From NCBI RefSeq assembly GCF_037975245.1, contig NC_092569.1, forward strand, positions 16,416,001 through 16,480,000: a stretch of DNA of 64,000 nucleotides, given 5' to 3'. Positions 36,836 to 51,800 of this stretch are shown here, one piece after another (position 1 is the stretch's first letter; each line of letters begins with the position of its first letter). Source of the DNA: Apostichopus japonicus. Taxonomy: Eukaryota; Echinodermata; Holothuroidea; Aspidochirotida; Stichopodidae. Below the pieces are notes generated by a model. It searched no databases. It saw nothing but the letters and a program-made list of their open reading frames with translations, and was not told the DNA's origin. Both the position numbers and the translations under genes were made by a program.

Positions 36836-39800
36836 CTGCGAAAGGAAAACACAAATACGAGATCAAGTTGACAGGGATCTTCATTTTATTATTTGTTTAC
36901 ACGTTTGACTTAAATACTGGATGCATCATTAGGACTTTTTTGGATACCTTGTTGGAGATAATGAACAAGCTATACAATATAGTGTGAAAGAATCCTTCTA
37001 AAATCCCTCTTGTTGATAGTTAATTCGTTGTGCTTCAAACAGTACTTGTGGTAATCAGATGTGATATCACAGCTGTCAATAATGTCTGACTTTCAGTAAA
37101 TCCCCATTTTTTGATCAATTTGTATTGACTTTGCATACCCCCAAGGTACACTGTTAAAAAAAATTCTGTTAAATTACTTTTTTTTTTTGGTAACGCAGTT
37201 TCCAAACAAATCCTGTAATTTAACAGAACATCTGTTTTAATAATTTTACATTTCAAGACTGTTTATTTTACAATCCATTTTGTTTTTCAAATTACAGAAA
37301 GTTACTGTAAAATAATTTTACAGCCCTTTCTGTTTTTTGCACAAACTGTTTGGAGTTGTAAAATTACAGTAATTCTGTAAATTGTTAACGTTAATTTACA
37401 CACTTTTTACGTTTATTTACTGTCAGGTAGTGATATTCAACAGGTACCTACTGTTTTTTTTACTAATAATTTACATAGAATTGCGGATTTGAAATGTAAA
37501 ATAACTTTACTCTGTATTTCAAAACATTTCGTTGGTGTTATTCTACAGGATCTCATGCATAAATTAAAGATTGTGAATGTTAATTTACAAACCACTTTTA
37601 TTTGTTTACGGTCAGGTGTTATTATTTTAAAGATTTTTCACTGTAAATTTACAAGATGCTTCATCTTTTTTATTACCAGATGTTATTATTTTCAAGAATG
37701 TTTCTGTAAATTTATAAACCATTTCAGCTTTTTTACTGTCAGTTACTTTCCTTTTAAAGATTTTCACAGTAAATTTACAAACCATTTCAGCTTTTTTACT
37801 GTCAGGTGCAAGTCTTTTAAAAGTATATTGAAGATTTGTCACTGTAAATTTACATGACAATTCAGCTTTGTTACTGCAAGGTGTTTTCATTTTAAAGATT
37901 TTCACAGTAAATTTACATACCATTACAGCTCTTTACTGTCAGGTGCCATAATTTGACATATACTGAAGACTTGTCACTGTAAATTTACAAGACAATTCAG
38001 TATTTTATTGACAGGTGTCATTATTTTCATGACTGTTTCTGTAAAGTTACAAACCATTTCAGCTTTTTTACTACTACAGCTGTAGCTTAAAGATTTTAAA
38101 TATATTAAAGATTTTACACTGTAAATTTAAAAGACACTTCAACCTTTCTACAGGTATTACCACGTGTCAATATTTTAAAGATTGTTTCCATCGTGCCAGG
38201 TGTATTTATTTCACAGATTCTCACAGTAAATTTAAAAAACCATTTTAGCTTTTAACCGTCAGGTGCAAATATTTTGAGTATGGTTACTGTAAACTTCTGT
38301 AACCTTACAAAGAGAGAACAAAAACAAAAATATACATGACAGTTCAAGTTTTATTCCTCTAACACTCAAAACGACGCAAATGTGAAAAAATGAAAAAATG
38401 ATCATTTTGTACTTTTTGCTTCTTACTCCAGTCACATGAGCTGTTCATAGTTTCATGGCTTACATGTTACAGGGATGATTAAATGGGAGCTCATAGATCT
38501 GTTAACAACAATTAGTTAAACCAGGGAGCTAAAGGCTTAGTGATTCCTTGACTACATTTATCTTTGTTGACCTCAGATGACCTTTGACATTCATGTTCAT
38601 GTTCTACTCATGAAGAAGTATGTCACTATTTTCCCTTTTAACTGAAAATGTCAGTCCACACCAACAACATTAATGTGCATATTCTTCCATAAGCAAGCTA
38701 TACAATCAATTTTAACTTGATTGTACCAAGCATTCTGGACTTCCGTTTACAAGTTTTCATGACTGTTGACTAGATAACGTTTAACCTAACCCCAAAACAA
38801 CAGGGGTGAAGTGCTCATCACAGGAAAATTACATACCAAGTATGTCCTCATCTGTCCAGACCTGGAAAAGTTAGCATGGTAGAAGCTAAAATTTGGTTGT
38901 TTAAAAAAAATAAATAAAACCCCATTTTTGGTCAAAAAATTACCCCAGAAACAATAGGTTTCTCTTCTTCCCATAAAAAAAGCTACATGCTTAATAATTT
39001 ACGCTTGATCAGACAGATCATTCTAGACTTATCATGTTAGCAAGGTTTCCGAACTTTAATCTCTGTTGTACAACCTTCTTCCATCCATCATGGACTTTAT
39101 AGATACCTCAAACTGAAATCAAGGAATCAAAAACATGAACAGTGGACATCAGACACTGCTGCTAATATTTAATCATCCATTACCATGCACTAGTAGTGTC
39201 CAACTTCTTCCGTAGAAGAGAACGAGAGTTATGACCATAACAACTTGTTGAAATAGCCAAACTACTGTTTGAACTATCTATCTCAATTCCAAAGAGATAT
39301 CGGCGACAAAGCTGAGTAAAATTTTAGGCTTTCTATGAAAAATATTGCAATTTGAACAACAAATTGCATTTAAGAAGTGTAATGGAGCTTTTAAAGACCT
39401 TTTCAAAGATTAAACTGTCACATAACAAATAAAAAATTAACATCAAAAGCTAAAGTTTTTAAAATACCACCCAGTTTACTGAACTTCTTTATTAAGTATC
39501 TGGCATAAACAAATAACTGAAAACTTTTAAATTTATCAGGTCAGTAAATCTCCTTTAAAAAATGTGAACATCACCTGACTCAAAGAAAATCCATAGAAAG
39601 AAAATTGGCATTGCTTCAAAGTCGTTTTCTCAATGTCGTATTAGGATTTCCCTGACAGCAACCAGTTTATAACCCAGATTCCAGTTTCTTCAGAGGAAAC
39701 TGGGGGTGGGGGGGTCTACCCAAGGCTGCAGGTGCAGTCACACAAGACCTTAGACACCTGCTGTTAACTTCCAGGAAACATTTTTCATAACATAAATATG

Positions 39801-42800
39801 AGCAGCACCAAAACCAGCACAGAAATGAGGTAATAGGAACTACCATGATTTCTTTTGGGAGGTTGAAGAGGGGAAATAGGGCACCATGCCACCATTGCAA
39901 AGCACAAGTCTCTCTGACACAATTTAAAGTGCTTCAAGCCATTGATATGATCGCTTGCTACTGCACATTGTTTGAGTGAATCAATTCATTGCTTTACATA
40001 CATGTGTAAAACGATTCTAGGCTATTTTATGTTCATCTCAGAAAAAAACACCACAGCCCTTTAAAATAGGATGGATGGTTAGTAAGCAACAGGCCAGAGT
40101 TAGCATTTAGACATGGTTTTATGCCTATATAAATTTGTAACAGTCTGGTTTAGCAAATGATGCCCATTATTTATGCTAAGCAACATGTACAAACTGACCA
40201 ATATTAATGGTAGCAGCCCCCATTCTTAGAGTCTTTGTTGTGATCCAAACAGGGATTTCTCCAGATAGACAAATTTACAATGCCCCATGCGGAGTAAACT
40301 CCAGCCTCAAGGTGAAGACAGATGTTCTAGATCAAACTATTGGAAAAGGAATCTACTACTGAGAGATGGTTGCAGGGAACAAACTTTGGCACCTATGGCA
40401 CAAAAGATAGGAAACCCAATGACAGGCAATCACAGACATCCATTTCACCCAATACAGTAAGAATCATATTGCCACCTATGAACACTATAAACTTTTCTTC
40501 AAAGAAAGAAAGGGTCACATTGCCATACAATTTGTACAGAAAATGGTTTTGCCGATGGCTTACAAATTTTTATTCGATGGCAAGTTATCAACAATGATCA
40601 TATGAGACATGTAAAAAAACATAACACCTAACCAGACAGACCTATTGAGTGTCCGGTACAGTAACAAAAAAGTAAGGCAATGAAACAGACTTAGATTAGT
40701 TACCTAAATGTTCTAAGTGAAATCTCTTTGAGACACATCGAGTAAACAGCAGTTCAATCAAGTTTGTCATTCTGCAACTGGCACAGAACCTCTGTCATGT
40801 CGTTAATAATTTTGTCACATACGTACTACTATTCCACCGCCTACTTAAGTAGCTTTTGCAGAAAAACTGTACAACCGTACTAAGGACCAACACGTCAACC
40901 TGTCCTACAGGTCCCACTCGCTTTCGAAGTCTTTCATCTGCCCCAACAGAGTGACCACCTTCGGATGCACTGCAGACTTCAGCTTACTTTTAGCAGAGGT
41001 GTTCGGATTAAGTCCAACAAAGCACCTGTGGGATGAACAGGAAAGCATGCATTACAATGTAATCAAATGACTGATGACTTTTGCAAGAGTTGGAGGGGGG
41101 GGGGGGGTAGGCTGTGCACCAAAGTTATTTCCAGCAGCTGATTTGCGATTTCAATTTAACAGCATTATATGATGTTCCATTCAAAATCAACGAACAAGCT
41201 GAAAGGAGCACCACCTAAGGGACATTATGACAAAGTTTCAAGAAAATCAAATGCTATTTGTAGGAGAAGATGCATTTTGGAGCCTATTGTGCCCCTTTAA
41301 TGACCTTTGACCTTCACAAGGTCAAAGATGTCCCAGGGGTCAATGAACAGTGGCCAAGTTTGGTCAACATCCATCAAAATATGACCGTTTGGGGGCCTAT
41401 ACTTCTTTTCACCAAATTTTACTGTTTTAACTCAAACGGCATTATATGACGTTGCATTAAAAATTTACGGACAAGCTAAAAGGAGCACCACCCAATGTAC
41501 ATTATGACAGTCTCAAAGAAACCGAATGCTCTTTGTAGGAGATGCATTATGTAATTTTTCACACAATGACCTATTGTGCCCCTTTAATGACCTTTGACCT
41601 TGACTTTCACAAGATCAAAGATGTCCAAGGGTCAATGAACATTGTGTCCAAGTTTGGTCAACATCCATCAAGGAATAACCATCTGGGGCCAAAAAGGCAA
41701 TTGTTGACAGATTAGCTCAACCAGCATGGGGCAAGGGGGTCCATTATGTGCACAAACCACATTCTAAGAAGGTCTGATGTCTTTGGTGCTGAATGCTAAG
41801 ATAGAAGAAAGCTGAAAAACAAGTGCTACCACTCTCCACCTGACAATCAGTTGCAATACTCACCGTTGAATGAACTCCATGGTCACTGCACCCTTTGCAG
41901 GATATTCTATGTTGAATGCATAGAAACTAGCAAAGAGCATCCCCAGGGAAATGGCAAAATCATTGATCTTGTGGTTGTTGACTGGGACCTTGTCTACAAC
42001 AATCCCGAAATGCCTTCCTGCCAGCAGTGTAGGACCTACCAAAAAAAAAAGATGTCCACATGATTTTCCCAATAAAACAAGTGGGTTCTCAAGCGCCGAA
42101 TTTTGAGAATGGATCTTTGGGCCAAATATTCACTGTATTATTCCGTGGCCTCTAACGAGGACAATAGAGTTGTAGTTTTATAGTAACTGTTTGGAGCCTT
42201 TGGCATGAGACAGTCGGCAAATTTGTAGTCAGTTGGCATATATCTGACTCTGAAAACATGAAAAGGAACATTAAGATACATTTTTTCAAAGGTAAACCAC
42301 ACTCAGACCTGATCATTATTCCGGTGATTTGCTTAAAAATGCTCACTTACCAAAAACAACGATGCAGGGTGATGGCGATCCAATTTCATCTGCCACCTCT
42401 TCAACTGTGTTGGTCTCCTGAAAAAGAGATATCTCCTTATTAATGGGTAAGTAAATGTGATTTGTAATTTTGTAACGATATAAATACATACTGTGCAGTG
42501 CAGTTTGTGTAGTTGTGGTTTTCCAGGCATAAATAGCAGCCAAGAATGGAACATCCTCATAGCTCAGAGAGGATGGATCCCTCTAAGGTATAGAAGGGCC
42601 ATGTATTTTTCTCTGCATGGCATAAGAGGCGACTAAAAGGAGAGGACTTGTATTGACTAACAACAGGAAGACACTAAGCAACACATGTGTATGGTCATTT
42701 TCACAATCAATGTTGTAACTTTCAATATTGGCATTCTTTGATCCATGGAAAGCTAACCAAGTGTGAGATCTTCCTAAGATATTCTACCATTTACTTGCCC

Positions 42801-45800
42801 TAACTAAGGTTTACCAACTTGATCAGGTTTACCTTGTAGATTTGACAAAACAATATGTGTCATGAATCTGCTAAGTTGACATTGCATAATTCAGAGTGGC
42901 TTTCTTTTTTTGGCATATCATTTTATTCATACATTTTTAATTCTCTAAACTTGTTATGCATATGAAGTTCCATTCAGTCTGGGGTTTTCAGAGTGAGCCC
43001 TAGCCTTCAAATGAAGCCTGTCAGCAAATTGTGGTTGAATCCTTGCATCCGACTTAAAGAACTTAGTCAAAAATATACAAAACAATTTGCAGGACAATCA
43101 TTTTAGTGCTGTTTTTGGAATTCTTATTTGGGGGTACACTTAGTACTTCTCCTTTTACACAATAATGTTAGCTTAGGCCACATTATCATGTACTGTAATA
43201 GGAGAAACAGCTCTGGAGGCAAGGGGCGCTACTCCCTTTTGGCTTTTTAGTGCTGAGATGCTTTAGTTCGTGTAACACAACCACACTAAAAAGCCACCAT
43301 AGCCACTCAATTCTTCCGTGTTTGGATATAAAATGAAACGTTGTCTCTTTGGCTAATCAAATTCCATGATTTTTCCAGGTTTTGAAGCATTTTGCCTCAA
43401 ATTCCATGACTTTTCCAGGATTTAAAGCATCTTATTTAAATTCCATGACTTTTCCAGGTTTTCCAGGTAAGGCTGGGAACCCTGCATCTATAGAATTAGA
43501 TGATTCAATTTGATTCTTAATGAAGCAATTTCTGGGTTTTTACTGAATTTTTGAGGCTGATTTAACCCCAGCCTAAACGGACTACTTATTGAATTATTTT
43601 CATAAACGTTTTTCTAATTTCTTCATTTATGCAACATACATACAGTACACAGGTGTTATCCACCAAAAGCAGTACCAATCCATGGTATGATGACAGGCCG
43701 TGCCAATTGGCCAGCCTCCAGTTCCATTACTTGCTGTATTGCAGGATTAATGTTATCTTTTGACCCTTTTATGTTGCACTAACCACAAAAGTACTTTAGT
43801 ACAGAATGTACTGCATGCCAACAAACCACACCCAGTAGGCCCTATAGTTTGAATACAGATATGCCTCTCCATACCAACCTGTGAAAGATGCAAAAAAGAA
43901 CTAGCATCTTCTCCAAAGTAGCTTGCCAGGAGGCAAATCAAGCCAGGCAGCTCTGCAGAATTGTCCTGAGCTTCCAGCTTCATAGTCTCAATGTTCTTCA
44001 GAGTGTCTTTCATGGTGATGCTCTTTGTGGGACACTTACGAAAGTACCGCAGGATGCGGCGCCCTTTGGTCTCCAAGGAATGCTCCAGCGTTGGCAGAAG
44101 ATCGATTCCAACAAGCTCCTTGAAGTGCAAAAACATACCCAATTTTTCTGACAGAAAGGGGTATTCCTCCAACAGACCTTCAATAGTGACACTCTTTGAA
44201 TTAATCAAAGTGCGGATTGAGAAATACACACTTTGCATGTGCGATGTGATTAGGTCTTCATCCCAGTCTTTCTCGCCAGCTGCATACATTTCCTTCAATG
44301 CAAGAATCTTCTCTTTCTGAGTGGCCTCAGTCTCTCCCTCAGGGAACCCTCCCGGTTGCCAGTTTATGCAACCATACGAGTCCCTCTTCTTGATGCGTTT
44401 TGTCTTCGGTTCGGTCACTTCTTCATCGGAAGTACTAGTCATTGAAGATGAAACAGATGGAACCGGGAGGTAGCTTTCATCTCTTTTTAAATTGTTTACT
44501 CTGTTTTCGAGTTGCTTCAAGATAGAAGCCGTGCCATCACCAATAACTTCACCTCCAATGTCGTCCCTGAAACTCGCAGGGTACGCACTCACAACCTTTT
44601 TTGCAACAGTGACCAAGTTTTTCCGTCCTGGGCTTTCATCAAGTTTGAAAATGTCATCACAGATTACTCTGATCATTTCCCTTCTTTCTCTGGGGGCTGG
44701 TCTCTTCTTTTTCTTTAAGCAATTGTTTAAGTTTTTAGACATCTTGCTCCAATGGACTTCGAACGTATCAGCCCAGTTTCCTGCGCACTGGTCTCTGGAA
44801 GGTTGAGTGTGTATGTCTGGTGTCGATTCTGTGGACAGTGTTGAGGTATCCAGGTCAACGGTTTCCTCTCCCTCACTCAGCACATTCTCTGGAGCAGTAT
44901 CTTGGAATGAGAATAACCATACACAAAATAGTTATTAATACTGTAGAACATTAGGTCAGCGCGTAAGTTTGACTGTCCCAAGAATGTTAAGAGCCTGCAG
45001 AGTTAGGTGTTTTTTATTTAATCCAGAAAGCCAAACAGCTTAGTAATTCATTGACTGCCATAGATATGCTTTGTGCAACTTTGATCCTGCTCAAACAGCA
45101 TTGCAGACTTTTGTGTACAAGGTTTTCAGACTTTAGCCTCTGGTGACCTTTGACCTTGACTTTCAGATGGTCAAAGGTGATAAAGCAGTCAATGAACATT
45201 ATGTCTAAGTTGGGTCAACATCCATCGAAGACTAAGCCAGTGAGGGCCTATAGAACTTTTTTCTCTGATTTTACTGTTTCATTGCTACTGACATTATATA
45301 TGAACATCTATCAAAAATATGTGTAGAATTTATAGGAAGCACCACCTAAAGAACATTATAACCCAATTTCAAGAAAATCTATTGTTCTTTGAAGGAGAAG
45401 TAGCATTTTGCAGTTTTTCCAATTTGTTTACAAAATAGCTCATTATGCACCTTAAATGACCTTTAACCTTGACCTTCAGAAGGTAAAAGATGCACCATCA
45501 GTAAATGAACATTGTCTCCAAGTTTGGTTAACATCTGTCAAAGAACAAACATTTGGCAGCAGAAAAAGCAAAAATTTACACTGGATAGATAGAGTGACAG
45601 TCCCATCACAATAGCTCAACCAGCATAGCTGGTTTGAGCTAAAAATCAGAACATTTTAGGCAAAAGATTTGGCATGGATTGGCAATTTATAAGTGCAAAC
45701 TGCCAGGCCGATTTTCTGTTGAGTGAATTTTTACTTTGCATGCCACCTGCACAGTAGACTAGTGTGGATAAGGCAAGTTTTGGGGCAAAACAAATTCCGG

Positions 45801-48800
45801 CCCCCCCCATCCCCCAGGGGTCCCGTACACCTATGATCCTGTCCCTCCCTGTTCTATCTTTATTATTACAGCCAAGTGGTCAAAAAGGTTATGTAGTGCA
45901 CCCCTGCACTGGGCTAGTTTAGATAAATTTTCAATTAAATGCTTTCAAGCAATTGTTTACAGAGGATTTGCCTTCATTGAACAATGACCACTGCAGACAC
46001 AGTGTGGCTTTCATAATGTCCAAGTACATACAGTAAGCCTAGCTGTATTTCTGCCAAATCTAACATGGGTGACATTTGCAGAATTTTACAGAGAATATGG
46101 ATGGGTTATGGTCTCTGACCTGTACTCATTATTGCTATGTGATTGATGTGATTAACTAATTTTGAAAACTGAGGAACAAGGCCCAGAATAACAAAAGTTA
46201 AGGAAAACATGTCTCCTTTGGAGAGTTGGGCTGTCTGCGGTCATGAAAAATAACCGGCATGGTCACGCAATTACTTTTATTTGCTGAAATGATTAAATGG
46301 GTTTACCAGACCTGCCAACTTTTCAAGTGCTAAAACTGTACTTGAGAGACAAAAAGTTGTATTTTACCCCAAAAACTGTATTTTCCCTGGCTGCCAAGAA
46401 TATGCCCGAAGATGCAAGTGTCACATGACAGCATTCGCACTAATTAAGGCTCAAAATTGTGTCATTTGCACATCTACAGCCAGAATCTTCTGCGGGATAA
46501 TCCCGCATAGATTTCTATAGGCCTAGCCCCTGTCTAGGTCTAACTTAGTACGAGGGACTGCAATAAGTGTTCACATAGATCTCGATCGTAGCACATGTGC
46601 AATGTTTGCATGCTCAGTTTATTGTCGCACAATCCAGCTGCACCTGGGAGTCTACTATGACATGCACGTATGCACAACAAATCAGAGTTACGATTGGGTA
46701 AAACTGTCTTTGATTGACATTTTGCAGAACTGGTACATGTCCAATTCTATTATGACCATGTGGAAAATAATGTACAAAGTCACAGCAGATTCAATAGCCT
46801 AGGCCTACCTGCAATTCCACGAAGCCATCACGAACTTTCATGTTCATACGATTAATCCCCTAGGCCAGCTTCCATTTTTAACTTTCCGTATGGCGACGAA
46901 GTCGAAGGAGAAGCTTAAATATTGCCAAAACATTGCGCATTTCGACATGCACCTTATCCATATGGCGGATCTATAGTCCAAGTTTGGCCTCAATCCGACT
47001 TTCCCTTATTGTACTGGGTGTATATGTACGGAGTGCCATGTGTGCCAGAAAACTATGTTTAAACCTAACACTAATATACACACTGTACATATACACCCAC
47101 TACAGTGTATGTACTGTACACACTGTACATACATGTATGTACTGGTTGAAATTCATTTTATAGTAAAGTCTACTATTTCAACCAATTGTATATGTACAGT
47201 GTGTATATTAGTGTTAGGTTTAAACATAGTCTTCTGGCACTCATGGCACTCCGTACATATACACCCAGTACAGTGTATGTACTGTACACACTGTATACAT
47301 ATGTATGTGCTGGTTGAAATTCATTTTATAAGTCTTCTAATTTAATGAATTCAACCAGGAGAAAACAAGTTCATTGCTAATAGTATTTTTTTTATATAAA
47401 ATTAAAAACTGCACAGTATTGAAGGTATTGAGGTACTGTATATAATTATCAATTAGTAGCAATAAGCCCCACTCCTTAATGTAGGACTGTTCAATTATAT
47501 TGCATGGGCAATTTTATGGTACTACAACAATAGGCTTCACCCCTTCTTATAGGACCATTCCATTAAATTGCACAGGTAAAACATTTTTCCTTTTAATCTT
47601 AAAACCTCTTTTGTGACAACTTGAATGAAAGGAGAGGCTACATGAGTGTAGAATAAAATTACACCTCCCACTGCTACACACCAAATTTCAACTTGATAGG
47701 AACAATCATTCTGGACTTATTAATGTTTACAAGGGTTTTAAACTGACCTCTGACCCAACCCCAAAACAATAGCTATCATGTACTCATCATGGGAAAACAC
47801 ATACCAATTATAAGCTTCATCCATCCACGTAGGGTCGACGTTATCGTGTTTACAAGCTTAAATTAGGCAAAATATCAACTTTTCACAATTTTCCCATTTT
47901 TTTAAACAAAACCGAATTTCAGCTAACTGTTAGACTTACAGTGAAACCCACAGCAGCCTCGCAGTGGATGAATCATGTCATGAGCAAAATTTAGAACTAC
48001 ACTGGAGCCTGGAACAGCCGGGGACGGTGAAAACCAAAACCAGGACTCGTAGACCTGTGCAGCAACTTATTCATAAATCACCATCACACTACCTCTACTA
48101 GTGCAGGGGTGTAAGAGAGGTTTTGAAAAAAGTCTGCAAAAGTGGTAAGTTCGGTCGAAGTTAAAAAATCGGAATTCCGCGTAAAATCAGAGATTTCACA
48201 GCCCTGACTAGTGTAAGAGTTGCTGGGTCACTATGAACAACACTGACATTTACCCAACTAAATCGCACGCTCAGAAATAAGGAGTTACCAGGAACAGGCA
48301 AGATCACAGCCTATTTAGCCCCCATTCCCCCCCCCCCCCCCAATATTTTAACCAAATCGCTGCTCATGCGGTACATTTTGTGTCCATGTGATATTGCCAG
48401 TGTACCATAGTGACCTTTGACAATATATCATTATCATATTATTATAATGTAAGCATGAGCTGGCTTCTTAATTGAGAACCAGGCTCCAGTATTACTTAAA
48501 TAAAGTATATTTACCTTTACCTGCAGTTGACCACGCATCTATGAGTCTTCTGCGCTGAATAGGCTTCAGCATAGAGAGGTCGTCCTCCGTAACAAATCTC
48601 AGATCACCCACAGATTCAACTCCAACATCCACAAGTTGATCCAGGACTCCATTTGCAAGTGCCAGTGGCAAGGATGGCAGTGCATCACTGATAGCAGACT
48701 GAATGGGACTAAGTCTTACAGTATCGGATGAATCATATGCATCCATTTTTCACTTACTATGCTTTACCTGACCTGTATAGTAAAACCAAATTAAAACACT

Positions 48801-51800
48801 CAAGCAAATGAGTGCATGTGTATGCATGCCACACATTAAAGCAGGCTACTACTCCACTGCAGGCTGCAGACTGCAGCGTATGCTTGATCTGTATCATACT
48901 CAAGCACTAACGACCTAATTTTTCATGCCTAATACACAATATTTATTAGCATGCAAAAATTATACTTTTGTTTAAAAAAAAAAAAAAAAATACCTTAGCA
49001 CTAGTGCTTGGCTTGTCTAGTGGATGTAGGCCTAGTTGCTAACTAATAATGAAATTTACAAAAATAGTTTCTCATGCTTTTGTCTAAGAGTGAAGGACTA
49101 CGGCAAAACGCAACACTTAACAATAAAGACGCGGGCTTTGTGATTCATTGCCTGAAAGTTTTAGCTTGCTGGTAGTAAGTGCAGGATGCACAGTTTGCAT
49201 TATCATCTCTGCATGTCTTCACAATGACACTAAGTTGTGAAACTATAAAACTGTGTGGTAATGGTGTATACATTGTAGGCCTATACTATGGATGTGATTA
49301 TGACACAAAATTATAGCATTCAGACTAATGTTTGTCAGTTAGTCAATTGTGTGCTGTACCTCCTATACCACAGATAATGCAAGGTTTCCAGGTAGGCCTA
49401 CTGCACACCAGTGGTTTAAACCTGTGGTCAGCAAACTAGAGGTCACAACCCTTCTGAGGGTCCCAAAAATATTTTAAGGGTCTAGACAAAATTGCAAGGG
49501 AAAAAATATTGCCAAGTTTGTCATTGAAAATGGAGTGATTAAAGTCTAGAGCCAGTGATCTGCATCGTGTTGTGTTGCCGGTACTCCACATCAGTCAGAT
49601 TTTTGTCCACAGTAATGGTGTTTCTCATGTAATATTAAACTGAAACCGAGGTGGTAGTACTAGGCACTGCCTTGACATACGGTGAACTGTTTAACGCATA
49701 TAGTTACACAGATTTTAAACTGGCAATCGTTGGTAGGTTATCGCTCAATGACAGCAGCTAAGTACGCTTGAGAATATTGCAGTGCTATGCTTATATTATC
49801 GTCATTTAGCAAACATTACCATGATGTTGTATACCGTCCGTCTACTACTTTATCTTCACGCACTATTCACACATGCCATTTGTCAAGTTGCATCAAAGCG
49901 GGCATGGGGCACAAGCTAACAAGGCCAATGCAGCCATGGGTCATGGGGAATACTGCCTCATAACAAGTTCTGAGATGGACACAATCCAATTATTCAATGG
50001 TTCAAGCTGGAACGCTCAGGCCAAGATTGTACTTCGCCCTCAAGGCACATTATGGGCAAAATAAAGGCAGGATTAAAAAGAATGGCCGTTTGGAGAACAC
50101 TAGTTAAAAACATGCTTCTAATTGCACTTTAAACCGGTTGTCCAAACGTGTAGGTTTATCACCGGTTTACTGCCCTGACCCCTGGTACTATCAGACACGT
50201 GCAGTGAAGGGTTCTAGGCCTACAAGTTCAGATTGGCATGTCTTAATATGGGATTGCGATGAATATTTCTAGCGTGTCTAACAAGGGACGAATGTTAGAA
50301 AAAATAGCGTTCTCCTCTTTGGGAAAGAAATTACTGATTTTCAACTTTTTATTTATTATTATCAAGTGTGTTTAAAGAGTAATGACGGTTTGAGTAAGAA
50401 CTGTAACAGTAACGCTATGAGCGGTCGGCTTGTTTGTACTCTTGGCCTATTTGCACTCTGGACATACACCCTTGTAACTGTGAACTGGCTTATTGCTTTA
50501 GGCTGGCTTTGTCAATATATACCTTAAAATCAAAATCCCAGAGTCAGCTTTGCAACCAAGTGCTGAGACAATCAAGGACTTACATTTTCTTGAGCATGCC
50601 AGGGGTACTAGGAGTGTGTCATGCAATTAACAATTACAGTATTCATGTGTCTTTGTTTTTTTTTTGCCTGTGAAATGTATGCATATAAAATGCCCCCCTC
50701 CCCTTTTAAGTGCTGCTTTTAAGTGCTATATAATTTAGAAGGGACATGCCACCCCTATACTGTCAGGCTATACCACTGTCACAAAATATTCAATATACAC
50801 GAATGGTTGCAGGCTGTATACACAAGCAACTGAAGGTGTGCCTTGCATCTCTTTGAACCAAAACAAAATTTACTCACCATTATTTACACAGAGTAAGAAA
50901 TCAAAAGTGAAAACAGTTATGTTTTAGAGGGAGCAGAAGTCTTCCTCGAACTAGATATGCAGTCAATGGATAATAGTCCGAAAGCTTTGATATATTCACA
51001 CACACTACATTATTGGAGGGATGCAGCATATATACTCCTAAACCTTGAAGTATGGTGGCAGAGTGGAGCTTTACTAAAAGGTATGCTTCGTCACAGACCA
51101 AAATGGTCAGAAGTATGCAACCAAACTTCATGTCCTCACAAGCTACAAATAACCCTGCACTGTACTCGGTACCACTAACGTGCATTCTTTGACTACAAAT
51201 GGCCAAATCAGTATTTACATTTGCTTCTAGCAAGGCAGCCCTGATCTCAAGACTGAAAATCTCAGGATTCAAACACGTTCCTTTTTCAAGAGAGAACCTT
51301 GATTGAAACAGATTCCCAGCACTGTTATATGCTTGCAGCATTTGGTGTCTCTCTGACAGAGTATGTGTTATGTTGAGGAAATTATGGCAATTTCGGCTAC
51401 ATCTTTTGAAATATGAGTGCTTGCTTTCAAAACGAAGAGTCCACAGTCTTATCAATGGTCCGAGCTTGACTATCAATTCAGGATAGTGACTGAGAAAGTG
51501 ATGTTTGGGCCTGAGATTTACACAAGGAAAGACACTTTTCCTCCCATCGAGATACTCTTCTATCAATACTCTGAGGTAACCTATTTCATTGAACGTGATC
51601 TGGGGAGCACAGACATACTGAACAATTTCTCGTAACAGTAAAAACAGCTTCCAAACAATGTCACTTGGGTCACAAACCTCCTGACCAAATAAAATTGGAA
51701 ACAACTTCATCAAGCACCAATTCTCCACTGCTTGTCCACCAAGCCTGGTAGCATTTTGGTTGATTTTTGCAGGTTTATTATTGATGTCAGGACCAATAAA

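Noticed and set aside
37489-37923. Overlapping open frames on both strands with repeated CKFTV-type peptides
   Set aside because: They are translations of the transposon's subterminal DNA repeat. Both strands are open because the repeat period keeps frame; there is no start context or homologue.
43753-43878. C-terminal extension of the SAM-gene exon 2 open frame
   Set aside because: It runs past a usable GT donor, and the spliced path to 42417 keeps phase and restores family-like sequence through to a stop at 40905.
47040-47345. A 101-codon plus-strand frame rich in His, Cys and Val
   Set aside because: It follows the palindrome and direct repeat exactly; the peptide is repeated because the DNA is.
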